Program-made: the position numbers and the translations under genes
In this document: positions 27,301 through 35,655 of the stretch, piece after piece
How positions within the stretch are numbered: position 1 is the stretch's first letter
How the letters are laid out: each line of letters opens with the position of its first letter
Notes under the pieces: generated by a model
Told to the model about the DNA's origin: nothing
Database searches by the model: none
What the model saw: only the letters and a program-made list of their open reading frames with translations
Assembly: GCF_032854445.1 (NCBI RefSeq)
Contig: NC_088300.1
Coordinates: forward strand, 42,589,682 to 42,653,681
DNA from: Liolophura sinensis
Lineage: Eukaryota > Mollusca > Polyplacophora > Chitonida > Chitonidae
Length of the DNA stretch: 64,000 bases
Reading direction: 5' to 3'

Positions 27301-29360
27301 ACCCTTAAATATTAAAATGAAAATGACAATGGACTGGTTCTCAGCTGAATGTGTGACTCACAGGAACTGAAGGTTGGTCAGGTTGACAAAGGTGTCTTCT
27401 CCAATAACGCTGAAGTCCAAACAGTTGCTAATGGTGCTGTCAAATTCGGGAAGAAACACTTATAAATGGGAAGCACACATACAACATTTATACCATGGGT
27501 TTGAGGCAGTAAGAAATATGGCTTTCTCATTTTATTCAAAGTAATGCTCAATGATCATGAAACCAGACAAAAACTGTTTCTTATTCATTTATTTATTTGA
27601 CTGGTGTTTTCCTCATATTAGAAAAACATTTCACTTATATGACGGCGGCCAGCATTGTAGTAGGAGGAAAATGGGCAATGACTGGGGGAAATACATGACC
27701 ACCCTCAGCTAGGCTGCTTGCGGACCTTCCCACCTGCGTCGGCAGAAGCTGTTCTTGTGGACTGTTGAGAATAAATATCAACTATCCAGTGGTACCTAAT
27801 CATGGGTAGCAAAACAATGGGCACTTCACCAAAAATTTAAGTTCTCTGATTAATAAATAATAATAAAAAAAAAATTATGAAACTTACATGGATGTGACCG
27901 AGGTACCAAATGTTGTGGAGGTAATATTTTTAAAAGAGAAATTTTTAACAACTCTGAAAAAAAAAAAAAGACAGACTTAAATAATGTTAAGACAAACATT
28001 ATTTTCAAATAATGTAAACATAGAATAAAGGTAGAGCCAGCTAATAAATAATGTCCCTAGTGTTTCAAGTGTAATCAACACATGTACATACATATTTATT
28101 CTCATATCAGTATTTCTGGTGAACAACATTCACACCAGAAGAAACGAATTTGGCACAAAGTTAAAAACAACTTCAGCTCAAAAACAGTACATACAATGCA
28201 CTTCATTATAGGAACTTTACATATCAACCACAGATTATAAGTTAACCCCCAAAATATAGAGCACACATAGAGGACAAATTTCTACAGGATTAGAAGCTCA
28301 AGGTGAGCTTATGGTACATGCCATAGTGGTGGGAGGGGAGAGGCAGGTCATCTGTATCAGACTTTAACACCAGAAGCTATCAAAGTACAAATATCAAAGA
28401 CTGTCTATCGCTTATTGCCCTCAAAGCCCCGAACACTGAACCCTGAAAATTAGTTGTCTCTGGCAGTGAATGAACCAACACATCATGTTTCTAAGCAATT
28501 CAAAGACAAGCATTTTAAACATCAGCAACAAGCCCTGTTTGTGGGACTGTTAGAACTATGATTCAGATACCCTGTAGATGGGAAAATTGTCACTGTTGCT
28601 CTCCAATGTGGAGACATTATACACTACTGTTACACCCAACCTCAACGACTGAAATAAACTCAACAAGAGCGGACTGTTGTTACCCTGACCAGGTATGATG
28701 GCAGCCAGTTTTATGGGTTGAGGATACCAGAGTGCCAGGATAACCCTTGGGGAGTTACTAGCAAACATTCACACCGGTGACATATACATGTATCATGAAG
28801 GCAAGTGGTCTATAGGGAACTTCAAGCAAGACCACACGAGACTTTGTGCAAGCAAGACCACACAAAACTTTGTGCAAGCAAGACCAAACAAGACTTTGTG
28901 CAACCAAGACCAAACAAGACTTTGTGCAACCAAGACCAAACAAGACTTTGTGCAACCAAGACCAAACAAGACTTTGTGCAACCAAGACCAAACAAGACTT
29001 TGTGCAACCAAGACCAAACAAGACTTTGGGCAACCAAGGCCCCATTAACAATGGTCTGATTGGTTTAACCAAGAGCTTGGGCGACCCAGCAAATTAAAAA
29101 TGCCACGACCTTTTTCTGAAACTAAGATGGCTCTAGATATGACCCTGACTATAGAAATGCCATAACCCCTATTACTCAGTTGTTTAAAGTCACATGTACA
29201 TTCACATGGCTGGGGTCAGGAGCTTACACGGTGGGGCCGTTGCAATGCGTGATCATCTGAGTTGTCTTATCACATGTACAGCCTGAGCAGGAGGTACCAC
29301 TGTAGTCTGTGTCCGGGTATTGCTGGGACTGGTCAGACCACAGACCATTCTTTGTGTCAT
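1800..29360 (-). CDS. Secreted LRR-FN3-fibro-slime multidomain protein (30 exons, N-terminus incomplete)
   Basis: Exons in transcription order (plus coordinates): 29228-29360, 27888-27953, 27362-27436, 24458-24541, 24086-24154, 23530-23601, 22552-22632, 21870-21941, 21574-21645, 21070-21222, 19152-19229, 18592-18726, 17336-17485, 16237-16386, 15035-15100, 14575-14718, 13848-13991, 12913-13059, 12183-12467, 11281-11490, 10783-10926, 9934-10149, 9140-9324, 8532-8670, 7567-7778, 6055-6319, 5238-5327, 4736-4905, 2661-2695, 1800-2081. All have GT-AG borders and matching phases, giving 1,373 residues plus stop. Domains by residue: LRRNT about 1-44, about 36 LRRs 44-914, LRRCT 915-976, FN3 977-1093, fibro-slime 1094-1373. 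No transmembrane helix is visible after the LRRCT, so an extracellular or matrix protein is inferred. The ligand and role are unknown. The first exon with signal peptide is missing from this model. Lone uncertain points are the exact 5' end and one oddly framed exon at 21070-21222. Confidence 0.85.
2085..2188. repeat. 23-bp tandem repeat, about 4 copies
   Basis: Units starting at 2108, 2131, 2154 and 2177 follow the pattern 'atcataacagacactcaacg'. A degenerate unit begins at 2085, directly beside the acceptor of the last exon (exon edge 2081). Confidence 0.8.
2661..2695 (-). CDS. 35-nt microexon within the fibro-slime domain
   Basis: The exon has a donor reading GTGAGT and an acceptor reading CTGTCAG on the minus strand. 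It takes a phase-1 input and gives a phase-0 output, exactly what is needed to join 4736-4905 to 1800-2081; a direct join would shift the frame. It encodes 'ARSSASVYLDLT' (first codon shared), which fits the stretch before the 'GEAYHFDLF' motif. Its acceptor side is embedded in the first unit of the 97-bp tandem array. Confidence 0.75.
2680..4500. repeat. 97-bp minisatellite, about 19 copies
   Basis: The landmark 'tgacagtcccacacagg' recurs about every 97 bp from 2697 to 4433, with variants such as 'cacagagg' in the last units. Because 97 is not a multiple of three, the 65-codon frames in it are accidental. The unit also carries 'gtacacacta(g)ctgacag', which matches the acceptor side of the microexon at 2661-2695, so each copy reproduces that splice site on the minus strand. 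Confidence 0.92.
6505..6738 (-). repeat. SINE-A, decayed near full-length copy
   Basis: Reading on the minus strand, the head 'tggcctagtggttagcttgc' resembles a tRNA A-box region. It is followed by the family's conserved body, with 'gggtttcccctgggctctg' and the tail 'gaaatattcttgaggcataa'. It lies in the intron between the FN3 and fibro-slime exons. Confidence 0.7.
7567..8670 (-). CDS. Fibronectin type III domain (two exons)
   Basis: Exons 8532-8670 and 7567-7778 join through a Trp codon split by the intron ('GPW' then 'YYLLSCS'). Together they encode about 117 residues with an FN3-like layout: an early 'YQIQLDWKRPP' strand with Trp, the central 'YYLLSCSRTGG', and 'VDPGIDYRCTVQL' matching the conserved 'L.PGT.Y.V.V' F-strand motif. 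One domain is present, between the LRRCT and the fibro-slime region, as a likely spacer or adhesion module. Two cysteines (in 'LSCS' and 'YRCTV') may form a non-standard disulphide; this is inference. Confidence 0.75.
7765..8164. repeat. 100-bp tandem repeat, 4 copies
   Basis: Units begin at 7765, 7865, 7965 and 8065 with 'gagcaggtagtacctgacag' or close variants. The left edge of each unit is the first coding bases of the FN3 exon 7567-7778 plus its acceptor (minus-strand CAG followed by GTACTACCTGCTC). The copies are nearly identical, so the array is recent. Confidence 0.92.
8210..8355 (-). repeat. SINE-A fragment
   Basis: The family body and tail are recognisable in reverse: 'gattggtgttttatgctgta', 'cggccagcattatgttggga' and 'aacccgggcgaaactcacga'. 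The tRNA-like head is lost. Confidence 0.75.
9140..9324 (-). CDS. LRRCT (C-terminal cap of the LRR array)
   Basis: The exon starts 'SLSNNPLECDCNTVYSL', the typical LRRCT opening 'N.L.C.C', and carries later cysteines in 'GGVCSNPSQ' and 'HFLCS'. This gives the four-Cys CxC...C...C pattern of extracellular LRR caps. It joins the last LRR exon (9934-10149) in phase 2 and the FN3 exon in phase 1. The first ~50 coding bases and the acceptor are copied in the adjoining 83-bp array. Confidence 0.88.
9275..9850. repeat. 83-bp tandem repeat, 7 copies in an alternating A/B pattern
   Basis: The landmark 'actgtgttaca' region recurs at exactly 83-bp spacing, with unit starts at 9275, 9358, 9441, 9524, 9607, 9690 and 9773. 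The first unit is the genuine 5' part of the LRRCT exon. Later units alternate between a form with 'caccgagatttaacctcag' and one with 'caagaaactgtaacaatag', so recent expansion was by 166-bp dimers. The second form keeps the acceptor CAG; no unit contains a donor. Confidence 0.93.
9934..18726 (-). CDS. C-terminal LRR block (12 exons, about 25 repeats)
   Basis: Exons 18592-18726, 17336-17485, 16237-16386, 15035-15100, 14575-14718, 13848-13991, 12913-13059, 12183-12467, 11281-11490, 10783-10926 and 9934-10149, with 15035-15100 the only single-repeat exon, encode about 24-residue repeats of the type LxxLxLxxNxLxxIxxxxFxxL. Clear examples are 'LQILGLRDNRIDHIPLPAF' and 'LKVLHLQQNSIDYFPRLPAL'. Exon lengths cluster at 144, 150, 210, 216 and 285, so most exons hold two to four repeats. 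Every exon begins with one base and ends with two bases of split codons (symmetric phase 2), as in LGR-type receptors. The exon count excludes the neighbouring 19152-19229. Confidence 0.88.
16990..17120 (-). repeat. SINE-A remnant
   Basis: A degraded tail reads 'tttatttatttgattgtgtc', followed by 'aagaatatttcacttataag', 'gaccatctgcaggttgctgg' and 'gcggctggagaggaagcc'. It lies in the intron between the exons at 16386 and 17336. Confidence 0.6.
17785..18365. repeat. Degenerate ~115-bp tandem repeat, about 5 copies
   Basis: The phrase 'gtacagagcttaaagttaca' recurs with changes near 17792, 17904, 18007, 18138 and 18258. Each is followed by variants of 'aaggaataatgggtcttctg' and 'accgttctgccaatgtac'. 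Spacing varies from about 105 to 130 bp, so the array is old. Confidence 0.65.
19152..27953 (-). CDS. N-terminal LRR block (10 exons, mostly one repeat each)
   Basis: Exons 27888-27953, 27362-27436, 24458-24541, 24086-24154, 23530-23601, 22552-22632, 21870-21941, 21574-21645, 21070-21222 and 19152-19229 are 66-84 bp, except 21070-21222 (153 bp, two repeats). Each encodes one ~24-residue LRR, for example 'ELQGNSLTTIKYEVFKNI' in 21574-21645. All are symmetric phase-2 exons. The one-exon-one-repeat layout matches growth by exon duplication. Confidence 0.85.
21070..21222 (-). CDS. LRR exon with an apparent compensated frameshift
   Basis: The exon fits the gene's phase and has no stop in frame. 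In that frame it opens LRR-like ('LHKNKLEHV') and closes LRR-like ('MATIAYDAFDYIGPELEYL'), but its middle ('SPVICQPAKATRIPSAFQ') is not LRR-like. The middle read in the next frame is a textbook repeat ('SFVNLPKLREFRLHSRIQ', about 21130-21187). Two opposite single-base shifts about 60 bp apart would explain this. A sequencing or assembly error is the alternative. Confidence 0.7.
22882..23177 (+). repeat. SINE-A, full length, with a perfect 14-bp target duplication
   Basis: The element runs from about 22898 to 23163. Its tRNA-like head is 'cctccgtggctcagttggtt' (A-box like), and its tail ends in a poly-A run. Both sides carry the direct repeat 'tcaaaaagcctata' (22882-22895 and 23164-23177), which shows L1-style target-primed insertion. 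Intact ends and an unchanged duplication imply a young insertion. It lies in an LRR-gene intron, antisense to the gene. Confidence 0.9.
24870..25138 (-). repeat. SINE-A, full length
   Basis: On the minus strand it begins 'ggggcctccgtggctcagtc' and ends in a poly-A (poly-T on plus, about 24873-24888). The flanks share 'agattaca' (near 24860 and 25140). It is close in sequence to the copies at 22.9 and 34.8 kb. Confidence 0.88.
25556..26738. mobile_element. TTAA-flanked MITE carrying a second MITE
   Basis: The outer element is bounded by TTAA at 25556-25559 and 26735-26738, with inverted ends 'aggtggagaaaaca' and 'tgttttcttctcct'. It is interrupted by a second element, also bounded by TTAA (25652-25655 and 26243-26246), with similar but not identical ends. 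Without the insert the outer copy is about 590 bp and aligns with the element at 34151-34719. No transposase frame is present, so both are non-autonomous. TTAA targets suggest a piggyBac-type mobiliser; that is inference. Confidence 0.78.
25652..26246. mobile_element. Inner TTAA MITE (595 bp)
   Basis: The insert starts 'ttaaagaagaagaaaatg' and ends 'ttctcccatcttctccttta' then A. Its interior differs from the outer element. The 69-codon minus-strand frame inside (25775-25984) matches no domain I recognise. The copy at 34.15-34.72 kb lacks this segment, which gives the empty-site comparison. Confidence 0.7.
27580..27745 (-). repeat. SINE-A, decayed
   Basis: Recognisable blocks are 'ttatttgactggtgttttcc', 'tatgacggcggccagcattg', 'gggggaaatacatgaccacc' and 'ggaccttcccacctgcg'. 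The head is lost and there are many substitutions. Confidence 0.65.
28827..29036. repeat. 26-bp tandem repeat, 8 copies
   Basis: The unit 'caagaccaaacaagactttg' plus 'tgcaac' repeats from 28827 every 26 bp. The first two units carry 'cacac' variants. The unit has no stop in several frames of either strand, so it produces a stack of overlapping 70-100-codon frames that are not genes. Confidence 0.93.
29228..29360 (-). CDS. LRRNT (N-terminal cap), first recognised exon
   Basis: The exon encodes about 44 residues with the cap pattern CxxCxC...C ('TSCSGCTCDKTTQMITHCNG'). It ends in phase 2 into the first LRR exon (27888-27953). Its acceptor (TTTTCAG) expects a preceding exon ending with one base of a split codon (phase 1). 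That preceding exon should carry the signal peptide and has not been found with certainty. Confidence 0.82.
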
Positions 29361-30115
29361 CTGAAAATAGCAATAAAGTATAACTGCCTTTAATAACGCT
29401 ATAATCCCTAGGATATCATGTAATATTCATCTTGTTCACAGTATTGAATGTATGAATAAAGTCCCGTAATTTAGTGTATTTTAATATAGACAGGCAGAAA
29501 TGTTAGAAAGGTTGGACTGATGCATGATAGGGATCCTTTTGTTATATAACTGCAGGCAGGAAGATTGCTGGAGTGAACTGAGTAAATAACCATGACAACA
29601 GCACATTCTTGCCAATCACCTTTTGCATGTTATGTCAGGATAGAGTAAATCCAGCGAAACTTCATTTACATACATATTTACTCTATTCGGATTTCTCATT
29701 TACATGATGGTATTCAATTATGGGTAGAAGAAAAAGAAAACCACCACCCTTAAGTTCACCAGGTGCTTGAAACACCTAACTATAAGCCCCAGTCTAACCA
29801 GCAAGAGTCTGGTACCTTATTGGTTCCAGGCTCGAGTGGGAGTAACTGTTTTTATCCAACTGAGCATGTCAGGGGCCCCAGATGAATTTGAGCCTGCCTA
29901 CTCATTGGCCAAAAAAAAAATGGCCAATCTGTTACCACATCATCCAGGCATTCAGACAGATTTAATCTCTCATCCTATAATCGATATATAATTTAATCAC
30001 TTCTGACTTTGTGACAAGAGCTTTTATAATACTGGATCTTCATGCCCATGCACCTCACTCTTTAAGAAAAGGAAAACATGTATCTGTAAAGGAATTTGTT
30101 AACTTTCAGTTTCGT

Positions 30116-30286
30116 TCAATTTTTGGATATGCTGTTAACTTTCAGCGACTCGCCTTCAGTATACTGGGTTGCCAGTTCGTCCCCATATCGGTCATTCCAA
30201 TAGGTATGTCCTAGCCAGGTAGAGTGTCCTCCCCTGAATGATAACACAACAAGTGTGACAAGGAGAGTCGGGGGCAGCAGCATCAT
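30116..30286 (-). CDS. Candidate signal-peptide ORF for the LRR gene
   Basis: A 56-codon frame starts at 30286 with Met-Met, then a hydrophobic core 'LLPPTLLVTLVVLSF' and a small-residue stretch 'RGGHS' that could be a cleavage site. It lies about 0.75 kb upstream of the LRRNT exon on the same strand. Against it: none of the GT dinucleotides in the frame gives the phase-1 end that the next exon needs, so an extra small exon or a different first exon would be required. Confidence 0.3.
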   Translation of the reverse strand: MMLLPPTLLVTLVVLSFRGGHSTWLGHTYWNDRYGDELATQYTEGESLKVNSISKN

Positions 30287-31108
30287 TCAACTGATCGACA
30301 TCCACATCTGTCACGTTCTTGTCTCAATATTGGCTGAAATATAGAAGTTGTATATCTCATAGTACGTCAGATCTAGAGTCATGGGCAAGGTTAATGATGT
30401 TAAAAGATCAAAAGTTACACCTAACAATAAATCACACGAAAGTAAATGTAGACCTATAGGAAGAAAGAAGCTTTTTAACCCCTCTTTGTGACGCATTAGA
30501 GCACCATTCAGAAATGTTCCCCTTAAAGCTGTTTGTCCCAAATTAATCTAAACAATGATTAAACAGTGGAAATCATTAAAGACATGTTTTGTATGTTTGA
30601 TTGGTGTTAAAAGGCCAATCGATTCAATATTTTGATCGCAGTTATACATATGGAAAGAGAAAACCCAAAGTAAACCAACGGTCTGAAGTGCATAAGTGAC
30701 GATCTCTTCCACATTTGACAAATGAGCTCACATTTTATTCCATGAGTCTGTCTAACAAGTGACTTCCAGATCTGCATGCATACATCCATTTGACAAAATC
30801 AAATGTAGCAGACAAGTATGTCATGAATTTCAACACTTGCAAGAATGTAATAATTCAGACACATAACTACATGTATCATTTCTGCTAAGTTTTCTGTGAT
30901 TAATAAAAACCTTTCTACCACAGGTAACATGATGATGGATTTTCAACCGTCAAGGATTTGGGCAGAAAATTCCACTTGCTGTTGGGCTTTTAAATAAGCA
31001 AGCTGTATAAAGTCAACCCAGCATATAACTTGGAAGGTTAAAGGGAAATATCATAGCCAATAGGCACTTTTGTTATTGGCAACCAGTGTTTATGTGTGTC
31101 AGGGTTCA

Positions 31109-31456
31109 TATATGTTTTCTATATGGTACAGAAAATTTCAAGAAACTTTATCACAAATTCAGAGCATGTTACTGTTGTGTAAAGAACACGTTGTTGATAT
31201 ATGTTTTCTATATGGTACAGAAAATTTCAAGAAACTTTATCACAAATTCAGAGCATGTTACTGTAGTGCAAAGAACACGTTGTTGATATATGTTTTCTAC
31301 ATGGTACAGAAAATTTCAAGGAACTTTATCACAAATTCAGAGCATGTTACTGTAGTGCAAAGAACAAGTTGTTGATATATGTTTTCTACATGGTAGAGAA
31401 AATTTCAAGGAACTTTATCACAAATTCAAAGCATGTTACTGTAGTGCAAAGAACAA
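31109..31456. repeat. 89-bp tandem repeat, 4 copies
   Basis: The motif 'tatatgttttct' starts units at 31109, 31198, 31287 and 31376. Units share 'ggtacagaaaatttcaag' and 'tttatcacaaattcagagca', with few differences. Confidence 0.93.
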
Positions 31457-31826
31457 ATGATCTTTTTATTACGGTACTTGATTTTTAACAAACTTCGTTC
31501 GTGGTTATTTAAAAACGTACAACTCACTCGGTCTTCAAACAAGTCCCACAATTGGGAAGTCCTTTGAACATGTGTAAAAAAATCTGACATCTGATTATTA
31601 TCATTTATACATAAATACATACTGAACTGATAATTACAGTTTAATGCCACTTTGACAACATTGCCCCTATATCGTGATGATAAAGACGCATTGCCTTGAT
31701 CTCTCATAGGCACACCAGACACTCAAAAAATTTTTTTTGAAAACAAAAGACATGCCTGTCAGATTAATCTAAGCAATAAGAAAACTGATGTGACGTAAAC
31801 AATTCCAGTTTACGTTCTGATTTAAT

Positions 31827-31894
31827 CACAATGAATTAAATGATATATTCACGAGTTAGTCACAATGAATTAAATGATATATTCACAAGTTAGT
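31827..31894. repeat. 34-bp direct duplication
   Basis: Two adjacent copies of 'cacaatgaattaaatgatat' plus 'attcac(g/a)agttagt' start at 31827 and 31861, with one base difference. Confidence 0.9.
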
Positions 31895-33806
31895 CACCTG
31901 CCAAATCTGATATTATTCTGTCAAGTTTGAAGGGAATTATGGTCGTATAAAAATACATCCATGATAACACTGTCATGAATGTCAGGCATATATCAATTGC
32001 ATCTCATCTTTATGCTAAAAACTTGGGAGGAAATATTTAGCATATTTACTACAACTGGCAATTATTTATTTGATTGGTGCTTAAATGCCGTACCCAAGCC
32101 GTTTTCACTTGTACAATGGTAGCCAGTCTATAGGAACAGGAAGCTACGAATTACACTGATGTTGTGTTGACCTTGTCCTCAAAAATGTACATTTTAATAT
32201 AGATTTATGTATCATATATTACCCTCATAGGATTTCTGGGCATGTCAAGATCAACTGCTCTGCTATATGCTGCTAGGATCAAACATGCTAATTTAATGTT
32301 CTACTTACCAGTCAGTCTCTAGCTCACTGACAGACCACTTAACCTAGATCAAAACTGCTTGATCACAGTAATAAGTGAGCAAACACATCTCAATTTTAAC
32401 CACTGCAAAAGCTTCCCTAACCTCTATACACGTTGAGTAATATGGTATCTACAAGTAATGTGTTAGGAACCCAGCCTTCAGAATTATTTCGCAAATACAG
32501 TAAACATTACTTATTACAATAAATGTTGCTCCCATTACTGGGTTATAAAAGCCACCGGGGGTCAAACAGTACAGGTATTATACATAAGCTTGAAAAAACA
32601 AATGTAAGGTAATAATAAAAAAACTGGAAAGATACACTGTCAATATGCTACACAAACTAGCCCAGCCTACAATTCACACATTTAATTCAGTTAATCTAAA
32701 AAATCAGAAATCTAAAGAATGAAGCCTTTGACATTTTTAAGCGTTTTTTTTAATGGACTTCCCATCCATGCTTACATACATGTATACTGCACTTAAATTC
32801 TTTCCCACCTTTAAGCAAGCCGGTAGCATTGTGACAGCAGGCTTACATATATCATAACCAAGTCATATCACTCATATAGCTGTTTTTTCAGTCAAAATGA
32901 AATCATTCTAAACTACGGTGACTTTTATCTTTGAAGCATGTACAAGGGCATTACACATGTTTGTGTTTGAACTGTACTGTAAAGTCATTTTCTGTTACAC
33001 ACTGACGCTATTATGTAAAGTCCAGAGTCAAAAACAGTCTACATAAATCTGTCTGAATGTTAACAATTCTGTGACAATATTTACAATTAAGGTAAGGTCT
33101 CCAATATAGATATATTTCCTACCTGACCTTTACAGGGCAGAGTGATGACAACTAACCAAATTTTCCAGGTAAAAATCCAAAATTGTCTGAAAATCAATCT
33201 GCTTTCAGTAGTACAATGAGGAGGAAGAGGTGTAGTTTCCAACCACAGGCCAAAACAACTGGGGAAACAAGACTGAGCTTGCTCCAAGCGCTTAGTGCGG
33301 GTTAATGGTCTGCACAAATCAATCACCCATAGCCAACTGAGGTGAGGCTTTGTAGACTTTGCACAGGTAAGGATAGAAATATGAAATTTACAAATTTGAC
33401 AGTTTAACAACATTCTACATCTTCCATCCAAGAACCTGCTGAAAGACTGTACAAAGACACTAAACTAAGGTTGGTCACCTTGTCAGAGAACAAGGTGCCT
33501 CATGAATACTTCAAAGGGAAAGCAGAGAAACTCACAACAGCTATGAGATTAGCTAGCAGCTCTGTTAGTACAGGACAGCAGTAATCCTTTGTAGTACACA
33601 GTTCCATTGTCAGAGCACAGGTACTGCTGACAGCAATACCAGTTATATATCCAAACAGGTGTACAGTCCAACACAAGGCCGACAATAGACGATACACCCT
33701 AACAAACTGCGACAGTTCCCGGGTAAACAGGTTACACAGGAGGGCACTTTATCCATAATCAAAACCATTGTGGTGAACTCAAGTACCATACAAATATCAT
33801 AATATA

Positions 33807-33846
<40 letters not shown>

Positions 33847-33944
33847 CAGTGAAACAACTAACCACCAATATGTGGCTTGTTTTATCCAGTATTTGTTATT
33901 CAAAATATTCAAAATACTCTCGGCGACATAAAATTTTGCCCACA

Positions 33945-34110
33945 AAAGTGCATTTTAGAGGAAATAAATGTTATAAAATACTATTTTTGGTGCTGAAACT
34001 TATAATTTTCTAGTAGAATATCATCCCATGTTCCAAGCAAACCTCAGAGCACCTTTCTAGAATCAACAGAGCTCTAAGAATCAGGAAAAATGGGCAGGTT
34101 AGTCATGGCT
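33945..34110 (+). repeat. Dispersed repeat R3, copy 1
   Basis: It matches 45235-45400 in the same orientation: 'tagtagaatatcatc' follows 'ctgaaac', and both are followed by 'cagaccaccttt' or 'cagagcacctttct'-like sequence and a line ending in an Ala-rich 'aattgggcaaaatg'-like segment. Its right edge lies close to the MITE at 34151. Confidence 0.55.
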
Positions 34111-34150
34111 GAAATTTATGGTCATTTAGGGCATACTTTGTTTTGTTGTG

Positions 34151-34719
34151 TTAAAGGTGGAGAAAACATAAAGATAGAGTTCAGATGAAAGAGTGCAAAG
34201 TCTTAGTTTTAAAAGTGGTCTTCAGTATTTTATTTAATATCTTTCTTTAAAAAGAAAAAGATACTTGAAAATAATTGTTGCATAGTGGGTATTATTTATA
34301 CCGTTTGGTATATATAGCCTTTGTGTAATAATGTTATAAATGAAGATGTTACACATGTTTAATAAATATATTTGCACTAGTATCTGGTCTTTTCAGCTAA
34401 CAAATGTGTGTTTGATCACATTTTTAATATATTCATAAATATTATCGTAACTCAGATTAAATGCATATGTCGAGATATAAACAAGATTTATATTGAAATA
34501 AATCTATTCGACATTCATCACATCCTTATTTAGAACATTATTATGCAACGACGATAAATACCAAAAGGTGGCCCTAAATACCCACCATGCAAAGCATTTT
34601 CAAATAACCTTTCTCCCGGAAAAAAATCCAAAAAAAATCGTAACAACTATATTTGCAGATAAGTTTTGATGCTCATTCATCTGATTTTGATATCATTTTT
34701 GTGTTTTCTTCTCCTTTAA
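34151..34719. mobile_element. TTAA-flanked MITE, uninterrupted copy
   Basis: It is bounded by TTAA at 34151-34154 and 34716-34719, with ends 'aggtggagaaaacataaa' and 'tgttttcttctcct'. It is collinear with 25556-26738 minus the inner insert. There is no open frame of note. Confidence 0.8.
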
Positions 34720-34747
34720 ACATCTTAAAAAATAAAAATAAAGTCTC

Positions 34748-35034
34748 TTTCACTAGATTTTTTTTTTTTTGATTGGTGTTTTACGCCGTACTCAAGAATA
34801 TTTCACTTATACGACGGCAGCCAGCATTATGGTGGGTGGAAACTGGGCAGAGCCCGGGGGAAACCCACGACCATCCGCAGGTTGCTGGAAGACCTTCGCA
34901 CTTACGGCCGGAGAGGAAGCCAGCATGAGCTGGACTTGAACTCACAGCGACCGCATTGGTGAGAGGCTCCTGGGTCATTACGCTGCGCTAGCGCGCTAAC
35001 CGATTGAGCCACGGAGGCCCCCTGTTTCACTAGA
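34748..35034 (-). repeat. SINE-A, full length, with a perfect target duplication
   Basis: The direct repeat 'tttcactaga' occurs at 34748-34757 and 35025-35034. Between them, on the minus strand, the SINE begins 'ggggcctccgtggctcaatc' and ends in a poly-A. It is nearly intact, so probably young. Confidence 0.9.
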
Positions 35035-35273
35035 CACACTATGAACAACTCTAACCACATGAAAATATGTTAACATCTACTTATTTTACTTCAATTTTTG
35101 TTTAATGAATCAAACGTAGTTACCATACGGTAACTGTTTGGACTGTAAGGTGGGCTTTTAATTGACCATACTGATAATACATGTCACCAATGATGTTAAT
35201 TAACTGCAGCTTTTTCTACACCTTCATGTTTCAGTCTGAAAAAAAAACAAATTCCTGTGAACTTTACTCCTGT

Positions 35274-35655
35274 ATTGTGAGTGAGTGAGTGAGTGAGTGA
35301 GTGCTTGGGGTTTAACGTCGTACTCAACAATTTTTCAGTCATATGACGACGAAGGAATCATTAGGGTGCATGTACGTGTAATGTGCCTCCTTGTTGCAGG
35401 ACCGATTTCCACCGCTCTTTTATTTAGTGCTGCTTCACTGAGACGACTTACCAAAGGCAAGTAAGCCGCCCCACCCAAGCCATTATACTGATACGGGTCA
35501 ACCAGTCGTTGCCCTATCCCCTTCATGCTGAACGCCAAGCGAGGAAGTTACAACTTCCTCTTTTAAAGTCTTAGGTGTGACTCGATCAAGGATTGATCCT
35601 GGATCTACCGGTCCCAAGCGGACGCTCTACCAACTGTGCTATCCGGGCTGGTCCC
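35274..35655 (-). repeat. SINE-B, full length
   Basis: On the minus strand the head 'gatagcacagttggtagagc' is an A-box-like tRNA segment and 'gtagatccaggatcaatcc' a decayed B-box. The tail reads 'gagtacgacgttaaacccca' followed by a (CACT)n run (35278-35303). Compared with the copy at 39.73 kb it has an extra short inverted block ('ggaagttgtaacttcct'). Confidence 0.85.

Noticed and set aside
28758-29097. Overlapping 70-100-codon frames on both strands
   Set aside because: They are products of the stop-free 26-bp repeat, with no start context, splice sites or domain.
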